Part shown: positions 43,482 through 53,255 of the stretch, piece by piece | How positions within the stretch are numbered: the stretch's first letter is position 1 | How the letters are laid out: each line of letters starts with the position of its first letter | Assembly: GCF_000620765.1 (NCBI RefSeq) | Contig: NZ_JIAK01000015.1 | Span: 1 to 64,000 of the forward strand | DNA length: 64,000 nucleotides | Reading direction: 5' to 3' | From: Desulfovermiculus halophilus DSM 18834 | Lineage (GTDB): Bacteria > Desulfobacterota > Desulfovibrionia > Desulfovibrionales > Desulfothermaceae | Translations under genes and position numbers: made by a program | The notes under the pieces: model-generated | What the model was told of the DNA's origin: nothing | What the model saw: only the letters and a program-made list of their open reading frames with translations | The model's database searches: none

Positions 43482-45017
43482 TTAGAAGCGGTCCTCCCGG
43501 TCCATGAACCGGAAGTTGATGGCCTCGGCCAGGTGATTGACAGTGACTGTCGGGGCCCTCTCCAGGTCGGCGATGGTCCGGCTGATGCGCATGATCCGGG
43601 TGTGAGCCCGGGCGGAGAGCCCCAGCTTTTGCATGGCCTGTTCCAGGAAGTCGTGTTCTGTCTGGGTCAGCTGACAGCATTCCTGCAGCCAGCGCCCGGA
43701 GAGCTCAGAATTGGTGGCGTAGGGCAGATCACGGTACCGAGACGCCTGAATCTCCCGGGCTGCAACGATATTGGCCCGCATGGTTGCCGAGTCTTTTGAG
43801 CTTTGTATCTGCTTGAGATCCTTGTAGGGAACTGCAGGGACATCGACCTGCAGGTCAATGCGGTCCAGCAGGGGACCGGACAGCCTGGACCGGTAGCGCT
43901 GGACCTGAGCCGGCGTGCAGGAGCAGGGATGGGTGTCGTCGGTCAAGTATCCGCATGGACATGGATTCAGGGCCGCGACCAGCATAAAGTCCGCAGGATA
44001 GGTCAGGGATACGGCAGCCCTGGACAGGGTGACGTCGCCGTTTTCCAGGGGCTGGCGGAGGACTTCCAGGACGTGCTTCTTGAATTCAGGCATTTCATCC
44101 AGGAACAGCACCCCGCGGTGAGCCAGAGAGACCTCTCCGGGCTTGGGGATCTGCCCCCCGCCGATCAGCCCGGCGTCTGAAATGGTGTGATGGGGGCTGC
44201 GGTACGGGCGCTCGGTGATCAAGGCCTGTCCAGGCCGGAGCTGCCCCGCTACGCTGTATATCTTGGTCACTTCCAGGGCCTCGGCAAAAGGAAGCAAGGG
44301 CAAGACCGTGCGGATGCGCTTGGCCAGCATGGTCTTTCCGCTTCCAGGCGGGCCCATGAATAAGAGATTGTGCCCCCCGCCGGCGGCGATCTCCACAGCT
44401 CTCTTGGCCTGGTCCTGGCCTTTGACCTCGCTGAAGTCCAGGCTGAACTCGTGCCTGCTGTCCCAGAGATCGGATACATCGCAGGAGAAGGGGGCGATGC
44501 TCTGTTCCCCGCACAGGAACTGGACCGCCTCGGCCAGGGTGGAGACCGGGTAGACCGGCAGCTCGTCGACCACCCCGGCTTCAGGGGCGTTTTGCCGGGG
44601 GATGATCAGGCCCCGGGCCTGCTCCTCCTTGGCCTTAAGGGCCATGGGCAGGACTCCGGAGATAGGCTTGAGTTCCCCGTTCAAGGACAGCTCCCCGGCG
44701 GTGAAGTATCCCTGCAGGGCGGATTTGGGGATTGTTTCTGCGGCTGAGAGGAGGGAGAGGGCCAGAGGGAGGTCGAATGTGCTGCCTTCCTTGCGCATAT
44801 CGGCAGGGGCCAGGTTGATGGTTATCCGGGCCGAGGGAAGCTTGAAGCCGCTGTTCTTCAATGCGGTGAGGACCCGTTCCTTGCTTTCCCGGACCGCCCC
44901 TTCGGCCAATCCGACCATGATGAAGGTGGGCATTCCGGAGCGGGTAATGTCGGCCTCGAGGTGGACTGGGTAGGCGTCAATCCCCAGCAGGGCCGCGCTC
45001 ACGGCGGTAGATAGCAT
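43482..45017 (-). CDS. comM: YifB/ComM family AAA+ Mg-chelatase-like ATPase
   Basis: A 511-residue protein with an N-terminal Lon-protease-like domain (about 1-170), a Walker A loop MGPPGSGKTMLAKR (about 220-233), Walker B GVLFLDEMPEF, and a C-terminal lid domain. ComM is a hexameric helicase aiding branch migration during natural transformation in some species; in others the role is unknown. It is the third gene of lepA-lepB-comM, starting 3 bases after the lepB stop. Confidence 0.92.
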   Translation of the reverse strand: MLSTAVSAALLGIDAYPVHLEADITRSGMPTFIMVGLAEGAVRESKERVLTALKNSGFKLPSARITINLAPADMRKEGSTFDLPLALSLLSAAETIPKSALQGYFTAGELSLNGELKPISGVLPMALKAKEEQARGLIIPRQNAPEAGVVDELPVYPVSTLAEAVQFLCGEQSIAPFSCDVSDLWDSRHEFSLDFSEVKGQDQAKRAVEIAAGGGHNLLFMGPPGSGKTMLAKRIRTVLPLLPFAEALEVTKIYSVAGQLRPGQALITERPYRSPHHTISDAGLIGGGQIPKPGEVSLAHRGVLFLDEMPEFKKHVLEVLRQPLENGDVTLSRAAVSLTYPADFMLVAALNPCPCGYLTDDTHPCSCTPAQVQRYRSRLSGPLLDRIDLQVDVPAVPYKDLKQIQSSKDSATMRANIVAAREIQASRYRDLPYATNSELSGRWLQECCQLTQTEHDFLEQAMQKLGLSARAHTRIMRISRTIADLERAPTVTVNHLAEAINFRFMDREDRF

Positions 45018-45020
45018 GGT

Positions 45021-45668
45021 TTACTCCACTGGATCGCCTATTCTGCCCCATCTGATGTTGGTTATCCCGTTCCAGGACCAGTAGATTCGCCAGGCCCGGC
45101 CTAGAATGGCTTCTTCCCGGACAAAGCCCCAGAAGCGAGAGTCGTACGACTCGTCCCGGTTGTCTCCCATGACGAAATAGGAGCCGTCCGGGATATGAAC
45201 AGGACCCAGGTTGTCCCTGGCCCGGGGGTCGAACTCATGCGGGGGCCATTTGGGCATGGGGAACTCCTGCTTGGCCAAATGCGGTGCGGTGTGCTGGACA
45301 TACGGTTCCCGCAGGGGCTGGCCGTTGCGGAAGACCTGTTTGTCCTCTATGCGGATGGTATCTCCGGGCACCCCGATGACCCGCTTGATAAAATCCTTGG
45401 AGTCGTCCTCCGGAAACTTGAAGACGATAATATCCCCGGATTCCGGGTCTGATACCGGGACCAGGGTGATTTCAGTGAACGGGAGCTTGATCCCGTAGAT
45501 GAATTTGTTCACCAGGAGATGGTCGCCTATCTGTAGGGTCGGGAGCATGGATCCGGAGGGAATCTTAAAGGCCTGGACCACAAAGGAGCGGATGACAAAG
45601 GCCAGAATAAGGGCAATGGCCAGGGCCTGGGCATATTCCTTGAGTGTATTCGACCAGTTGGAACTCAT
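45021..45668 (-). CDS. lepB: Signal peptidase I
   Basis: Removes signal peptides at the periplasmic face, 215 residues. One N-terminal membrane helix (about 14-32), then box B IPSGSMLPTLQIGD with the nucleophile Ser40, and box D KDFIKRVIGVPGD with the general-base Lys95. GDNRDESYDSRFWG completes the catalytic domain. A single transmembrane segment, unlike the two of E. coli LepB. Confidence 0.95.
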   Translation of the reverse strand: MSSNWSNTLKEYAQALAIALILAFVIRSFVVQAFKIPSGSMLPTLQIGDHLLVNKFIYGIKLPFTEITLVPVSDPESGDIIVFKFPEDDSKDFIKRVIGVPGDTIRIEDKQVFRNGQPLREPYVQHTAPHLAKQEFPMPKWPPHEFDPRARDNLGPVHIPDGSYFVMGDNRDESYDSRFWGFVREEAILGRAWRIYWSWNGITNIRWGRIGDPVE

Positions 45669-45699
45669 TGTCTACCTTCATCCGGCCGTATCCGGAGGG

Positions 45700-47508
45700 C
45701 TAGTCGTTATCCTTCTGCAGGGCGGCCAAAAAGGCTTCCTGGGGCAGCTCAATATTCCCCATCTTCTTCATCCGCCGTTTGCCTTCTTTTTGTTTTTCCA
45801 GGAGCTTGCGCTTTCTGGTGATGTCGCCTCCATAGCACTTGGCGGTCACGTTCTTGCGCATCGGAGGGATGCGTTCCCTGGCCACCACCTTGTTGCCGAT
45901 GCAGGCCTGGATAATGACCTCGAACAGCTGCCGGGGGATGACTTTTTTCAGCTTCAGGGCCAGATCCCTGCCGTGCCGGTAGGCCTTATCCCGGTGGACG
46001 ATCATGGACATGGCGTCCACTGGATCGCTGTTGATCAGGATGTCCAGCTTGACCAGGTTGGAGGGAACAAAGCCGATAAAGTCGTAGTCCAGGGAAGCAA
46101 AGCCCCTGGTCATGGATTTGAGCTGGTCAAAGAAGTCGAACACAATTTCGGCAAATGGGAGCTCATAGGTAATGATCACCCGGGCCGAGGTCAGATAGCG
46201 CAGGTCTTTCTGGATTCCCCGCTTGTCCTCGCACAGCTTGAGGACATTGCCCACATAGTCGTTGGGCACATGGATCTCCATGCGCACAAAGGGTTCGGCT
46301 ACCTCTTGGATCTGGTCCGCAGGAGGCAGCAGGCTGGGGTTGTCCACTGGGATGGTCCGGTTGGTGACGGTGTGGACCTGATAGACCACCGAGGGGGCGG
46401 TGGCGATGAGTTCGGCCTGAAACTCCCGTTCCAGCCGTTCCTGGATGATATCCATATGCAAAAGGCCCAAAAAGCCGCAGCGGAAGCCGAAGCCCAGGGC
46501 CTGAGAGGTCTCCGGCTCGAAGGAAAAGGCTGTGTCGTTGAGCTGCAGGCGCTCCAAAGCCTTTTTCAGGGGGTCGTACTTGGCCGGTTCCGTGGGGTAC
46601 AGCCCGCAGAAGACCATGGGCTGGACCTTTTTAAACCCAGGACACGGAGCGGATGCGGGCCGGTTCAGGGAGGTGATCGTGTCCCCGACCCGGGCATCCT
46701 TGAGGTCTTTGATGTTGGCGAAGAGGAAGCCCACCTCGCCCGGGCCCAGCCAGTCCACTTCCTGAGGATTGGGGGCGAAGACGCCCAGCTGACTGATTTC
46801 AAAGGATTTCCCGGTGTTCATCATCAGGATGTCCTGCCCCTGCTCCATGTACCCGCCGAAGATGCGGAACAGGACCACCACGCCCTGGTATGGATCGTAC
46901 CAGGCGTCAAAGATCAGGGCCTGCAAGGGGATCTGCGCATCGCCGGTGGGTTGGGGGACGATCTCGACGATCTGCTCCAGGAGGGCATCGACGTTCAGCC
47001 CGGTCTTGGCGCTGACCTGGACGATGTTTTGGCAGTCAAGACCAATGGCCTCTTCGATGTCCTGGATGACCCGTTCCGGTTCTGCACTGGGCAGATCCAC
47101 CTTGTTTAACACCGGAATGATCTCCAGATCGTGATCCAGGGCCAGGAAGACGTTGGCCAGGGTCTGGGCCTCCACCCCTTGGGATGCATCCACCAGGAGA
47201 ATGGCGCCTTCGCAGGCCGCAAGACTGCGGGAGACCTCGTAGTTGAAGTCCACATGCCCCGGGGTGTCGATGAGATTGAGGATCATGGACCGTCCATCGG
47301 CTGCGGTGTACGGGATGCGCACGGTCTGAGACTTGATGGTGATCCCCCGTTCCCTCTCCAGGTCCATGCGGTCCAGGAACTGTTCCTTACGGTCTCGATC
47401 AGCCACCAGGCCGGTCAGCTCCATGATCCGATCAGCCAGGGTCGACTTGCCGTGATCGATGTGGGCGATTATGCAGAAATTTCGGATTTGGGATGTTTCA
47501 GGCCGCAT
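45700..47508 (-). CDS. lepA: Elongation factor 4
   Basis: Ribosomal back-translocation GTPase, 602 residues. G1 is [14 protein letters not shown], the switch I region has EREREGITIKSQ-like sequence (here [12 protein letters not shown]), G3 is DTPGHVDF and G4 is NKVDLP. The C-terminal domain of LepA ([51 protein letters not shown]) is intact. It shares the short 115-base divergent interval with glgX. Confidence 0.97.
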   Translation of the reverse strand: MRPETSQIRNFCIIAHIDHGKSTLADRIMELTGLVADRDRKEQFLDRMDLERERGITIKSQTVRIPYTAADGRSMILNLIDTPGHVDFNYEVSRSLAACEGAILLVDASQGVEAQTLANVFLALDHDLEIIPVLNKVDLPSAEPERVIQDIEEAIGLDCQNIVQVSAKTGLNVDALLEQIVEIVPQPTGDAQIPLQALIFDAWYDPYQGVVVLFRIFGGYMEQGQDILMMNTGKSFEISQLGVFAPNPQEVDWLGPGEVGFLFANIKDLKDARVGDTITSLNRPASAPCPGFKKVQPMVFCGLYPTEPAKYDPLKKALERLQLNDTAFSFEPETSQALGFGFRCGFLGLLHMDIIQERLEREFQAELIATAPSVVYQVHTVTNRTIPVDNPSLLPPADQIQEVAEPFVRMEIHVPNDYVGNVLKLCEDKRGIQKDLRYLTSARVIITYELPFAEIVFDFFDQLKSMTRGFASLDYDFIGFVPSNLVKLDILINSDPVDAMSMIVHRDKAYRHGRDLALKLKKVIPRQLFEVIIQACIGNKVVARERIPPMRKNVTAKCYGGDITRKRKLLEKQKEGKRRMKKMGNIELPQEAFLAALQKDND

Positions 47509-47623
47509 TCAGACTTTTCTTATCCTCAGCAATGAATTAGTGATTGACCGGAACGCACTGAATTGGCTTGTACCTTATTTCTCTTATCGTGTCTAACCAC
47601 AGCACATAGAATACGGAGCTTAT

Positions 47624-49783
47624 ATGCGGGTCTGGCCGGGGCGGCTCTATCCCCTGGGAGCGACATGGGACGGGCTGGGAGTGAATTTTGCCCTGTTTTC
47701 CGAACATGCGGACAAGGTGGAGCTTTGTCTGTTCCAGAGTACGGAAAGCAGGGCTGAAGAACAGCGGATCGAGCTTACCCAGTATACGGATCAGGTCTGG
47801 CATGCCTATCTTCCGGATGTCCGTCCCGGGCAGGTCTATGGATATCGGGTCTTTGGTCCATATCGTCCGGAGCTGGGGCTGCGCTTTAATCCCAGCAAGG
47901 TCCTCGTGGACCCGTATGCCAAGTCCATGGTCCGGCAAACCCGGTGGGACGAGGCCATGTACGGCTACAGGCTGGGCAGCGGGCAGGAGGAGGCCGGCCG
48001 CAACGCCCTGGACAACGCGGCATATGCCCCGCTGTGCGCGGTGATCGATCCGTCCTTTGTCTGGGGCGACGATGCCCCGCCCCGCATCCCATGGTCCGAA
48101 ACAGTGATCTACGAAGCCCATGTCAAGGGACTGACCGCTCAGAATCCCCGGGTGCCCAAAGCACTGCGCGGGACATATTCCGGGGTGGCCTGCGAAGCAG
48201 TCATCGACCACCTGCAGCAGCTGGGGGTAACCAGCATCGAGCTCATGCCGGTCCATCAGCACGAGGACGAGCCTTTTCTCGTTCAGCGGGGACTGACCAA
48301 CTATTGGGGCTACAGCACCCTGTCCTTCTTCGCGCCGGATCTCAGATTTGCTTCGGGGGCGGGGTACATGGATCAGGTCCGGGAGTTCAAGATGATGGTC
48401 CGGGCCCTGCATGCCGCATGCATGGAGGTTATTTTGGACGTTGTCTACAACCATACCGCGGAAGGGAATCGATGGGGACCGACCTTGAGCCTGCGGGGGA
48501 TCGACAATCTGGCCTACTACCGGCTGCATGAGGACAAGCGGCAGTATCTGGACTTCACCGGAACCGGCAACAGCCTGAACATGATGCATCCCCGGGTCCT
48601 GCAGCTGATCATGGACAGCCTGCGGTACTGGGTGCAGGAGATGCATGTGGACGGCTTCCGGTTCGACCTGGCCAGCACCCTGGCCAGAGAGCTGTACGAC
48701 GTGGACCGGCTGGCGGCCTTTTTCGACATCATTCATCAAGATCCGGTCCTGTCCCAGGTCAAGCTCATAGCAGAACCCTGGGACTTGGGCAGCGGGGGGT
48801 ATCAGGTGGGCAACTTCCCGGTCCAGTGGACGGAGTGGAACGGAAAGTATCGGGATGCCGTGCGTAGGTACTGGCGGGGAGAGTGTGCAGTGGTCGGGGA
48901 ACTGGCCACCCGCCTGGCCGGAAGCAGTGATCTGTATGCCCACAACTGCCGGAAGCCCCATGCCAGCATAAACTTTGTCACCAGCCACGACGGGTTCACC
49001 CTCCAGGACCTGGTCAGCTACGAGGACAAGCACAACCAGGCGAACCAGGAGAACAACCGGGACGGCGATGATGCGAACCTGAGCTGGAACTGCGGACAGG
49101 AGGGCCCGACCCGGGATGCTCAGATCACTGCCCTCCGCGGGCGGCAGAAGAGAAACTTCATGGCCACCCTCTTCTTGTCCATCGGGGTGCCCATGCTTTC
49201 CGGAGGGGATGAGCTGGGCCGCACGCAACAGGGGAACAACAACGCCTATTGCCAGGATTCGATTCTAACCTGGTATCCCTGGGAGCTGGAGCCGGCGGAG
49301 GAAGCATTTCTGCGTTTTGTGCGCCGGGCGGCATGGCTGCGGAAAAGCCAGCCGGTATTTAAGCGCCAGAATTTCTTCCAGGGCCGATCCATTCATGGCT
49401 CGGAACGCAAGGACATCACCTGGCTGACTGAGGAGGGCCGGGAAATGGGGCATGCGGACTGGCTGGACGCCTCCCGCTGCGTCATCGGTCTCATGCTGGG
49501 TGGAGACGCTTTGGAAGAGATCGATTCCCGGGGGCAAGGCATCAGCGGGGACACCATGCTCGTGCTGCTGAACAGCAATCCCTGGGGGGTCGATTTTTCC
49601 CTGCCCTCGTACACCAACTGCGACTGGTGGAAGCTGGTGCTGGATACCCGCTACATGGAAGGACTTCCCCAAGACGGCGGAACGACATACAGCAGCAAGA
49701 GCGCCTATCCCCTCCTGGAGCACAGTCTGGCTGTTTTTCAGCTGGTTGATGCAGACGGTGCACAAAAAGCGGGAAGGGTATGA
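47624..49783 (+). CDS. glgX: Glycogen debranching enzyme, GlgX type
   Basis: GH13 isoamylase-type enzyme cleaving alpha-1,6 branches of phosphorylase-limit glycogen, 719 residues. N-terminal CBM48 domain (DGLGVNFALFSEHADKV). Active-site regions are LDVVYNHTAEG, DGFRFDLAS with the nucleophile Asp, LIAEPWDLG with the acid Glu, and FVTSHDGFTLQDLVSY. GGAG six bases before the ATG at 47624. The 3' end converges with the radical SAM gene, only 10 bases apart. Confidence 0.94.
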   Translation: MRVWPGRLYPLGATWDGLGVNFALFSEHADKVELCLFQSTESRAEEQRIELTQYTDQVWHAYLPDVRPGQVYGYRVFGPYRPELGLRFNPSKVLVDPYAKSMVRQTRWDEAMYGYRLGSGQEEAGRNALDNAAYAPLCAVIDPSFVWGDDAPPRIPWSETVIYEAHVKGLTAQNPRVPKALRGTYSGVACEAVIDHLQQLGVTSIELMPVHQHEDEPFLVQRGLTNYWGYSTLSFFAPDLRFASGAGYMDQVREFKMMVRALHAACMEVILDVVYNHTAEGNRWGPTLSLRGIDNLAYYRLHEDKRQYLDFTGTGNSLNMMHPRVLQLIMDSLRYWVQEMHVDGFRFDLASTLARELYDVDRLAAFFDIIHQDPVLSQVKLIAEPWDLGSGGYQVGNFPVQWTEWNGKYRDAVRRYWRGECAVVGELATRLAGSSDLYAHNCRKPHASINFVTSHDGFTLQDLVSYEDKHNQANQENNRDGDDANLSWNCGQEGPTRDAQITALRGRQKRNFMATLFLSIGVPMLSGGDELGRTQQGNNNAYCQDSILTWYPWELEPAEEAFLRFVRRAAWLRKSQPVFKRQNFFQGRSIHGSERKDITWLTEEGREMGHADWLDASRCVIGLMLGGDALEEIDSRGQGISGDTMLVLLNSNPWGVDFSLPSYTNCDWWKLVLDTRYMEGLPQDGGTTYSSKSAYPLLEHSLAVFQLVDADGAQKAGRV

Positions 49784-49793
49784 GCAAAGCGGC

Positions 49794-51215
49794 TCACTCC
49801 GTCTTGCCTGCCAGGCGTTTTCGCCATCGTTCCTGCCTTTCCCAGCTAAATCCCCCTGGCACACAGGGCCAGAGGGCATTGTTCTGGAACAGGGGCTCGC
49901 GCTCAACCGGGTAGGGGGAATGGGCCCTGGCCTTGGCGAAGAGTGATGTGCCCGGGATTGGGGAGTACTGGGCCAGATGGGGGCGGATCCCATGACTGCG
50001 GGCCAGATCGATGGCCGCCTCCACCGAGCGGTGGTCCTGTTCCGGAAGGCCGAAGAGGATATAGGCCCCGATCTGACTGGGGGAAAAGCCGGCTGCAAAC
50101 AGGCAGCTGAGGCCATGTTCCCATTCGCTGCTGGTCAGCTTGCTGTCCGCCCGGTGGGAAAAGTCGGCTGTCTCCAGGCCCAGACGGACGGTGACCAGCC
50201 CGGCCTTCTTGAGCAGCCGGGCTAGGTCTTTGGTGATGTGCCGGACATGCAGGGCATTGGGCGTGTGCAGCCTGGCTGTGCTGCCGGTCTGGATCAGGCG
50301 GATCAGCAAGGGAATAAGCCAGGTCTGGGGCTTGACCAGCAGCGCATCGTCGTAAAAGGCGAAATCCGGGATCCCCCGACGGAGTTCGGTTTCTGCCTCG
50401 GAGATGACCTCCCGGGCGGACTTTTGGACGAAGCTTGGATTGAGCACTGAGCTGGCGCAGTAGGAGCAGGCGTATGGACAGCCCCGGGAGCCCATGAGGA
50501 TTGAGAATGCCGGATCGGGATAGGCGTCCAGAGCCAGTCCCAAACCGCTGTCCGCAGGCAGGGAAGGAGGAGAGGCGTTCAAACCCGACCACAGGCGCCG
50601 CCAGTTGGCCTCCTGTTCCAGAGGTCCGGGTAGGACCAGATCAAAGCACTCGAAACTGGCGGCGTGTTCCGTGCAGAGGGTGGCGTAGATTCCCCCGGCG
50701 ACAACTAGGGTCCGGGGCCATATGTCCTTGACCATGCGGGCCGCGGCAACAGCTCCGGGGTACCAGTAGGTCATGGTGGTCCCGATGAGCACGGCGTCCG
50801 GTGCGGGCTCCAGGGAGTGCAGGGCAGCACGAACCAGATCCGGGTCCTGGCCGTAGCGGCTGTAGCGGCGGGGTACGTGCCGCAGGCAGGAAGGCGCCGG
50901 CATGTGCGTCTTGGGCCACGGACCGTGCCCGTATGGCCTGGGTTTGGGCCAGGAAACGTCGGACCACGTGGGATCCAGGCAGTCCATGAGCGCGGTATGG
51001 GCCCCTGCCTTGCGGAGCATGTGCAGACAGGCCAGAAGCCCGGCCGGCCTGGACCAGAGGTTGTAGGCCGCAAAATCATAGATCCAGGGATTAAGGCCCA
51101 AGATACGCGGGGCATGGACAGGATCCGGGGGCTTAGTTCGGGAGGAGCTCCAGATAATCTCGGGCCACCTGGGCCGGCTCGCTTTGGGGGGGTGCTGTGT
51201 CGGCAATGCGTTCAA
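49794..51215 (-). CDS. B12-binding radical SAM protein
   Basis: A 473-residue protein. An N-terminal cobalamin-binding-like domain (about 45-190, LGLNPWIYDFAAYNLWSRPAGLLACL to LVVAGGIYATLCTEHAASF) is followed by a radical SAM core with cluster motif GSRGCPYACSYCASS (CxxxCxxC, about residue 240) and a C-terminal part (QIGAYILFGLPEQDHRSVEAAIDL). Substrate unknown. The start is uncertain: the ATG at 51215 would overlap the TPR lipoprotein gene by 83 bases, and a TTG near 51101 is possible. Confidence 0.75.
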   Translation of the reverse strand: MNALPTQHPPKASRPRWPEIIWSSSRTKPPDPVHAPRILGLNPWIYDFAAYNLWSRPAGLLACLHMLRKAGAHTALMDCLDPTWSDVSWPKPRPYGHGPWPKTHMPAPSCLRHVPRRYSRYGQDPDLVRAALHSLEPAPDAVLIGTTMTYWYPGAVAAARMVKDIWPRTLVVAGGIYATLCTEHAASFECFDLVLPGPLEQEANWRRLWSGLNASPPSLPADSGLGLALDAYPDPAFSILMGSRGCPYACSYCASSVLNPSFVQKSAREVISEAETELRRGIPDFAFYDDALLVKPQTWLIPLLIRLIQTGSTARLHTPNALHVRHITKDLARLLKKAGLVTVRLGLETADFSHRADSKLTSSEWEHGLSCLFAAGFSPSQIGAYILFGLPEQDHRSVEAAIDLARSHGIRPHLAQYSPIPGTSLFAKARAHSPYPVEREPLFQNNALWPCVPGGFSWERQERWRKRLAGKTE

Positions 51216-51966
51216 ACCAGACTCTGGCCTGGGCTTGTTCCCCCAGGCGCAACAGATTTTCAGCCAAGGCCTGCATTATCCGGACCTGGCCTGGGCGGGC
51301 CTTGAGCCCTTGGCGCAGGACCTGGACTGCGTCCTGGATCCGATTCTCCTCAGTGAGCAGCTGGCCCAGGAAAACAACAGCCGGGGCAAAGCCTGGGTTG
51401 GCCTGCAGGCTCCGCCCGGCCATGTCTTCTGCCTGCCGTGATTTTCCCTGCTGGGCATACAGCCGGGCCAGGTTGTAGGCCGGATATTCCGGAGTCAGAT
51501 ACGTGGGGATGTCCAGGGCGCGCTGAAAGGACTCCTCGGCGTCCTCCTCCAGCCCCATGGAGGCCTGGACCTTGCCCAGATTATTCCAGGCCCGGGCAAA
51601 ATCAGGGCGCAGCCGGACGGCCTGGATCAGATGCTCCCTGGACTCCTGATGCCGGTCAAGCCGGGCCGAGATAAGCCCGTACAGCAGATGGTACTCCGGG
51701 CTGGTCTGGCCCCGGTCCTGCACCGCCTTGAGCTGGCGCAGGGCCAGGCGGGGCCGGTCGCTGGACAGATAGGAAGAGGCCAGATCCATCCTGGCCTGGA
51801 TTTCCTTGTCCACTTCCGGATCCGGGTGGATCAGCGCGCACCCGGATAGGAGCAGGCAGAGGATAAGCAGACACAGGCCTGCAGTATGCAGGGAGAAGAG
51901 ACAGCCGAAGCGGCAATCCGGAGGCAGTCTCCGGGAAAGCCTCCCCGGCAGTTCGGTGCTGGCCAT
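51133..51966 (-). CDS. TPR-repeat lipoprotein
   Basis: A 277-residue exported protein. The signal peptide ends in an LLLSGC lipobox (about residue 45). At least four TPR motifs follow: ARMDLASSYLSSDRPRLALRQLK, YHLLYGLISARLDRHQESREHLIQA, ARAWNNLGKVQASMGLEEDAEESFQRAL and PAYNLARLYAQQGKSRQAEDMAG. It resembles PilF/PilW-type or NlpI-like periplasmic adaptors. GGAG six bases before the ATG at 51966. It sits in a run fmdB-rlmN-hisI-hisG-TPR. Confidence 0.8.
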   Translation of the reverse strand: MASTELPGRLSRRLPPDCRFGCLFSLHTAGLCLLILCLLLSGCALIHPDPEVDKEIQARMDLASSYLSSDRPRLALRQLKAVQDRGQTSPEYHLLYGLISARLDRHQESREHLIQAVRLRPDFARAWNNLGKVQASMGLEEDAEESFQRALDIPTYLTPEYPAYNLARLYAQQGKSRQAEDMAGRSLQANPGFAPAVVFLGQLLTEENRIQDAVQVLRQGLKARPGQVRIMQALAENLLRLGEQAQARVWFERIADTAPPQSEPAQVARDYLELLPN

Positions 51967-51995
51967 GCTCATCTCCGATCTGGAGCGCCGGACAT

Positions 51996-52880
51996 CTAAA
52001 TAACCTTGTACAAGGGGTACTCGATGATCCCTTCGACCCCAATGGACTGGAGATCGGGGATCAGATCGCGGACTGTGGATTCCTGGACAACGATCTCTAT
52101 GGACAGCCAATCGGCCTGGTACAGATTTGATACCGTGGGGGAGGTCAGACTGGGCAGAATCTGCATCAGCTGATCCAGCCTGTCCTGGTGCACGTTCATC
52201 TTCAGGCCGACCAAACTCTCCGCCCGCAGTGCGCCTTGAAGCAGGGTGCGCATCTGGGTGATCTTGTCCTGCTTCCACGGGTCTTCCCAGGCCCGGGTGT
52301 TGGCGATGAGCTGGGTGGAGGTGGTCAACAGCTCAGCAATGATCCGCAGGCCATGGGCCCGGATGGTGGTTCCGGTCTCGGTGACCTCAACGATGGCATC
52401 GGCCAGTCCGGACACCACCTTGGCTTCGGTGGCCCCCCAGGAGAACTCCACTTCCACCGGGATGTCCGCCTGTTGAAAATATCGGCGGGTAAAGTTCTCC
52501 AGCTCCGTGGCGATCTTTTTTCCGGCCAGATCCTCCGGACGTCGGTACGGGGAGTCGCCGCCGACGGCCAAAACCCAGCGGGCGGGCCGGTTGCTCATCT
52601 TGGAATAGACGAGCTCGTCCACAGTGACCACTTCGGCCTCATTCTCCAAAATCCAGTCTTTCCCGGTCAGCCCGACATCCAGGGTTCCGTCCTGGACATA
52701 GACCGGCATCTCCTGGGCCCGGCACAGGCTGCATTCAATGTCCGGATCGTTGATCTCCGGAAAGTAGTTGCGGTGGTGGAGGTTGATCTTCCACCCGGAC
52801 TTGGCGAACAGCTTGATGGTGGAATCCTGCAGGGACCCTTTGGGAATACCGAGCTTGAGTTTTTTCTCCCGCTGGCTCAT
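51996..52880 (-). CDS. hisG: ATP phosphoribosyltransferase, long form
   Basis: First and feedback-controlled step of histidine synthesis, 294 residues with a C-terminal ACT-like regulatory domain, so it is the HisZ-independent long form. LKLGIPKGSLQDSTIKLF, DVGLTGKDWI and the PRPP region VEVTETGTTIRAHGLRII are present. Its ATG follows the hisI stop directly, with no gap. Confidence 0.96.
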   Translation of the reverse strand: MSQREKKLKLGIPKGSLQDSTIKLFAKSGWKINLHHRNYFPEINDPDIECSLCRAQEMPVYVQDGTLDVGLTGKDWILENEAEVVTVDELVYSKMSNRPARWVLAVGGDSPYRRPEDLAGKKIATELENFTRRYFQQADIPVEVEFSWGATEAKVVSGLADAIVEVTETGTTIRAHGLRIIAELLTTSTQLIANTRAWEDPWKQDKITQMRTLLQGALRAESLVGLKMNVHQDRLDQLMQILPSLTSPTVSNLYQADWLSIEIVVQESTVRDLIPDLQSIGVEGIIEYPLYKVI

Positions 52881-53255
52881 TTAGCCGTACACCTCCTGGG
52901 GATCGAATATTTTTTCCGAGCACTGCTCAGTACCGGAAGCGGTTAATTGGCGATAGAAGCAGCTGCGATACCCCTTGTGGCAAGCGGCTCCGCCGACCTG
53001 CTCCACCAGAAGCAGGACCGTGTCCGCATCACAATCCAGGCGCACCTGGTGGACCTTTTGCACATGGCCGGAGGTGCCCCCCTTGCGCCACAATGTGTCC
53101 CGGCTGCGGCTGTAGTAGTGGGCGTGGCCTGTCTCCAGAGTCTTGGTCCAGGCCTGTTCGTTCATGTAGGCCAGCATGAGCACTTCTCCGCTGCCCGCTT
53201 CCTGAACAATGGCCGGCACCAGGCCGTTGCCCTTGGCGAAATCAGGTTTGAGCAT
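52881..53255 (-). CDS. hisI: Phosphoribosyl-AMP cyclohydrolase
   Basis: Opens the adenine ring in histidine biosynthesis, 124 residues. [31 protein letters not shown] is characteristic; the metal-binding acidic cluster is [13 protein letters not shown] and the zinc-ligand cysteine region is [12 protein letters not shown]. It is a stand-alone cyclohydrolase, not fused to HisE. It overlaps the rlmN end by 14 bases. Confidence 0.96.
   Translation of the reverse strand: MLKPDFAKGNGLVPAIVQEAGSGEVLMLAYMNEQAWTKTLETGHAHYYSRSRDTLWRKGGTSGHVQKVHQVRLDCDADTVLLLVEQVGGAACHKGYRSCFYRQLTASGTEQCSEKIFDPQEVYG

Noticed and set aside
50950-50965. A second parS-like CCACGTGG palindrome
   Set aside because: Only the central eight bases match; the flanks do not fit the parS consensus and it lies in a coding region.
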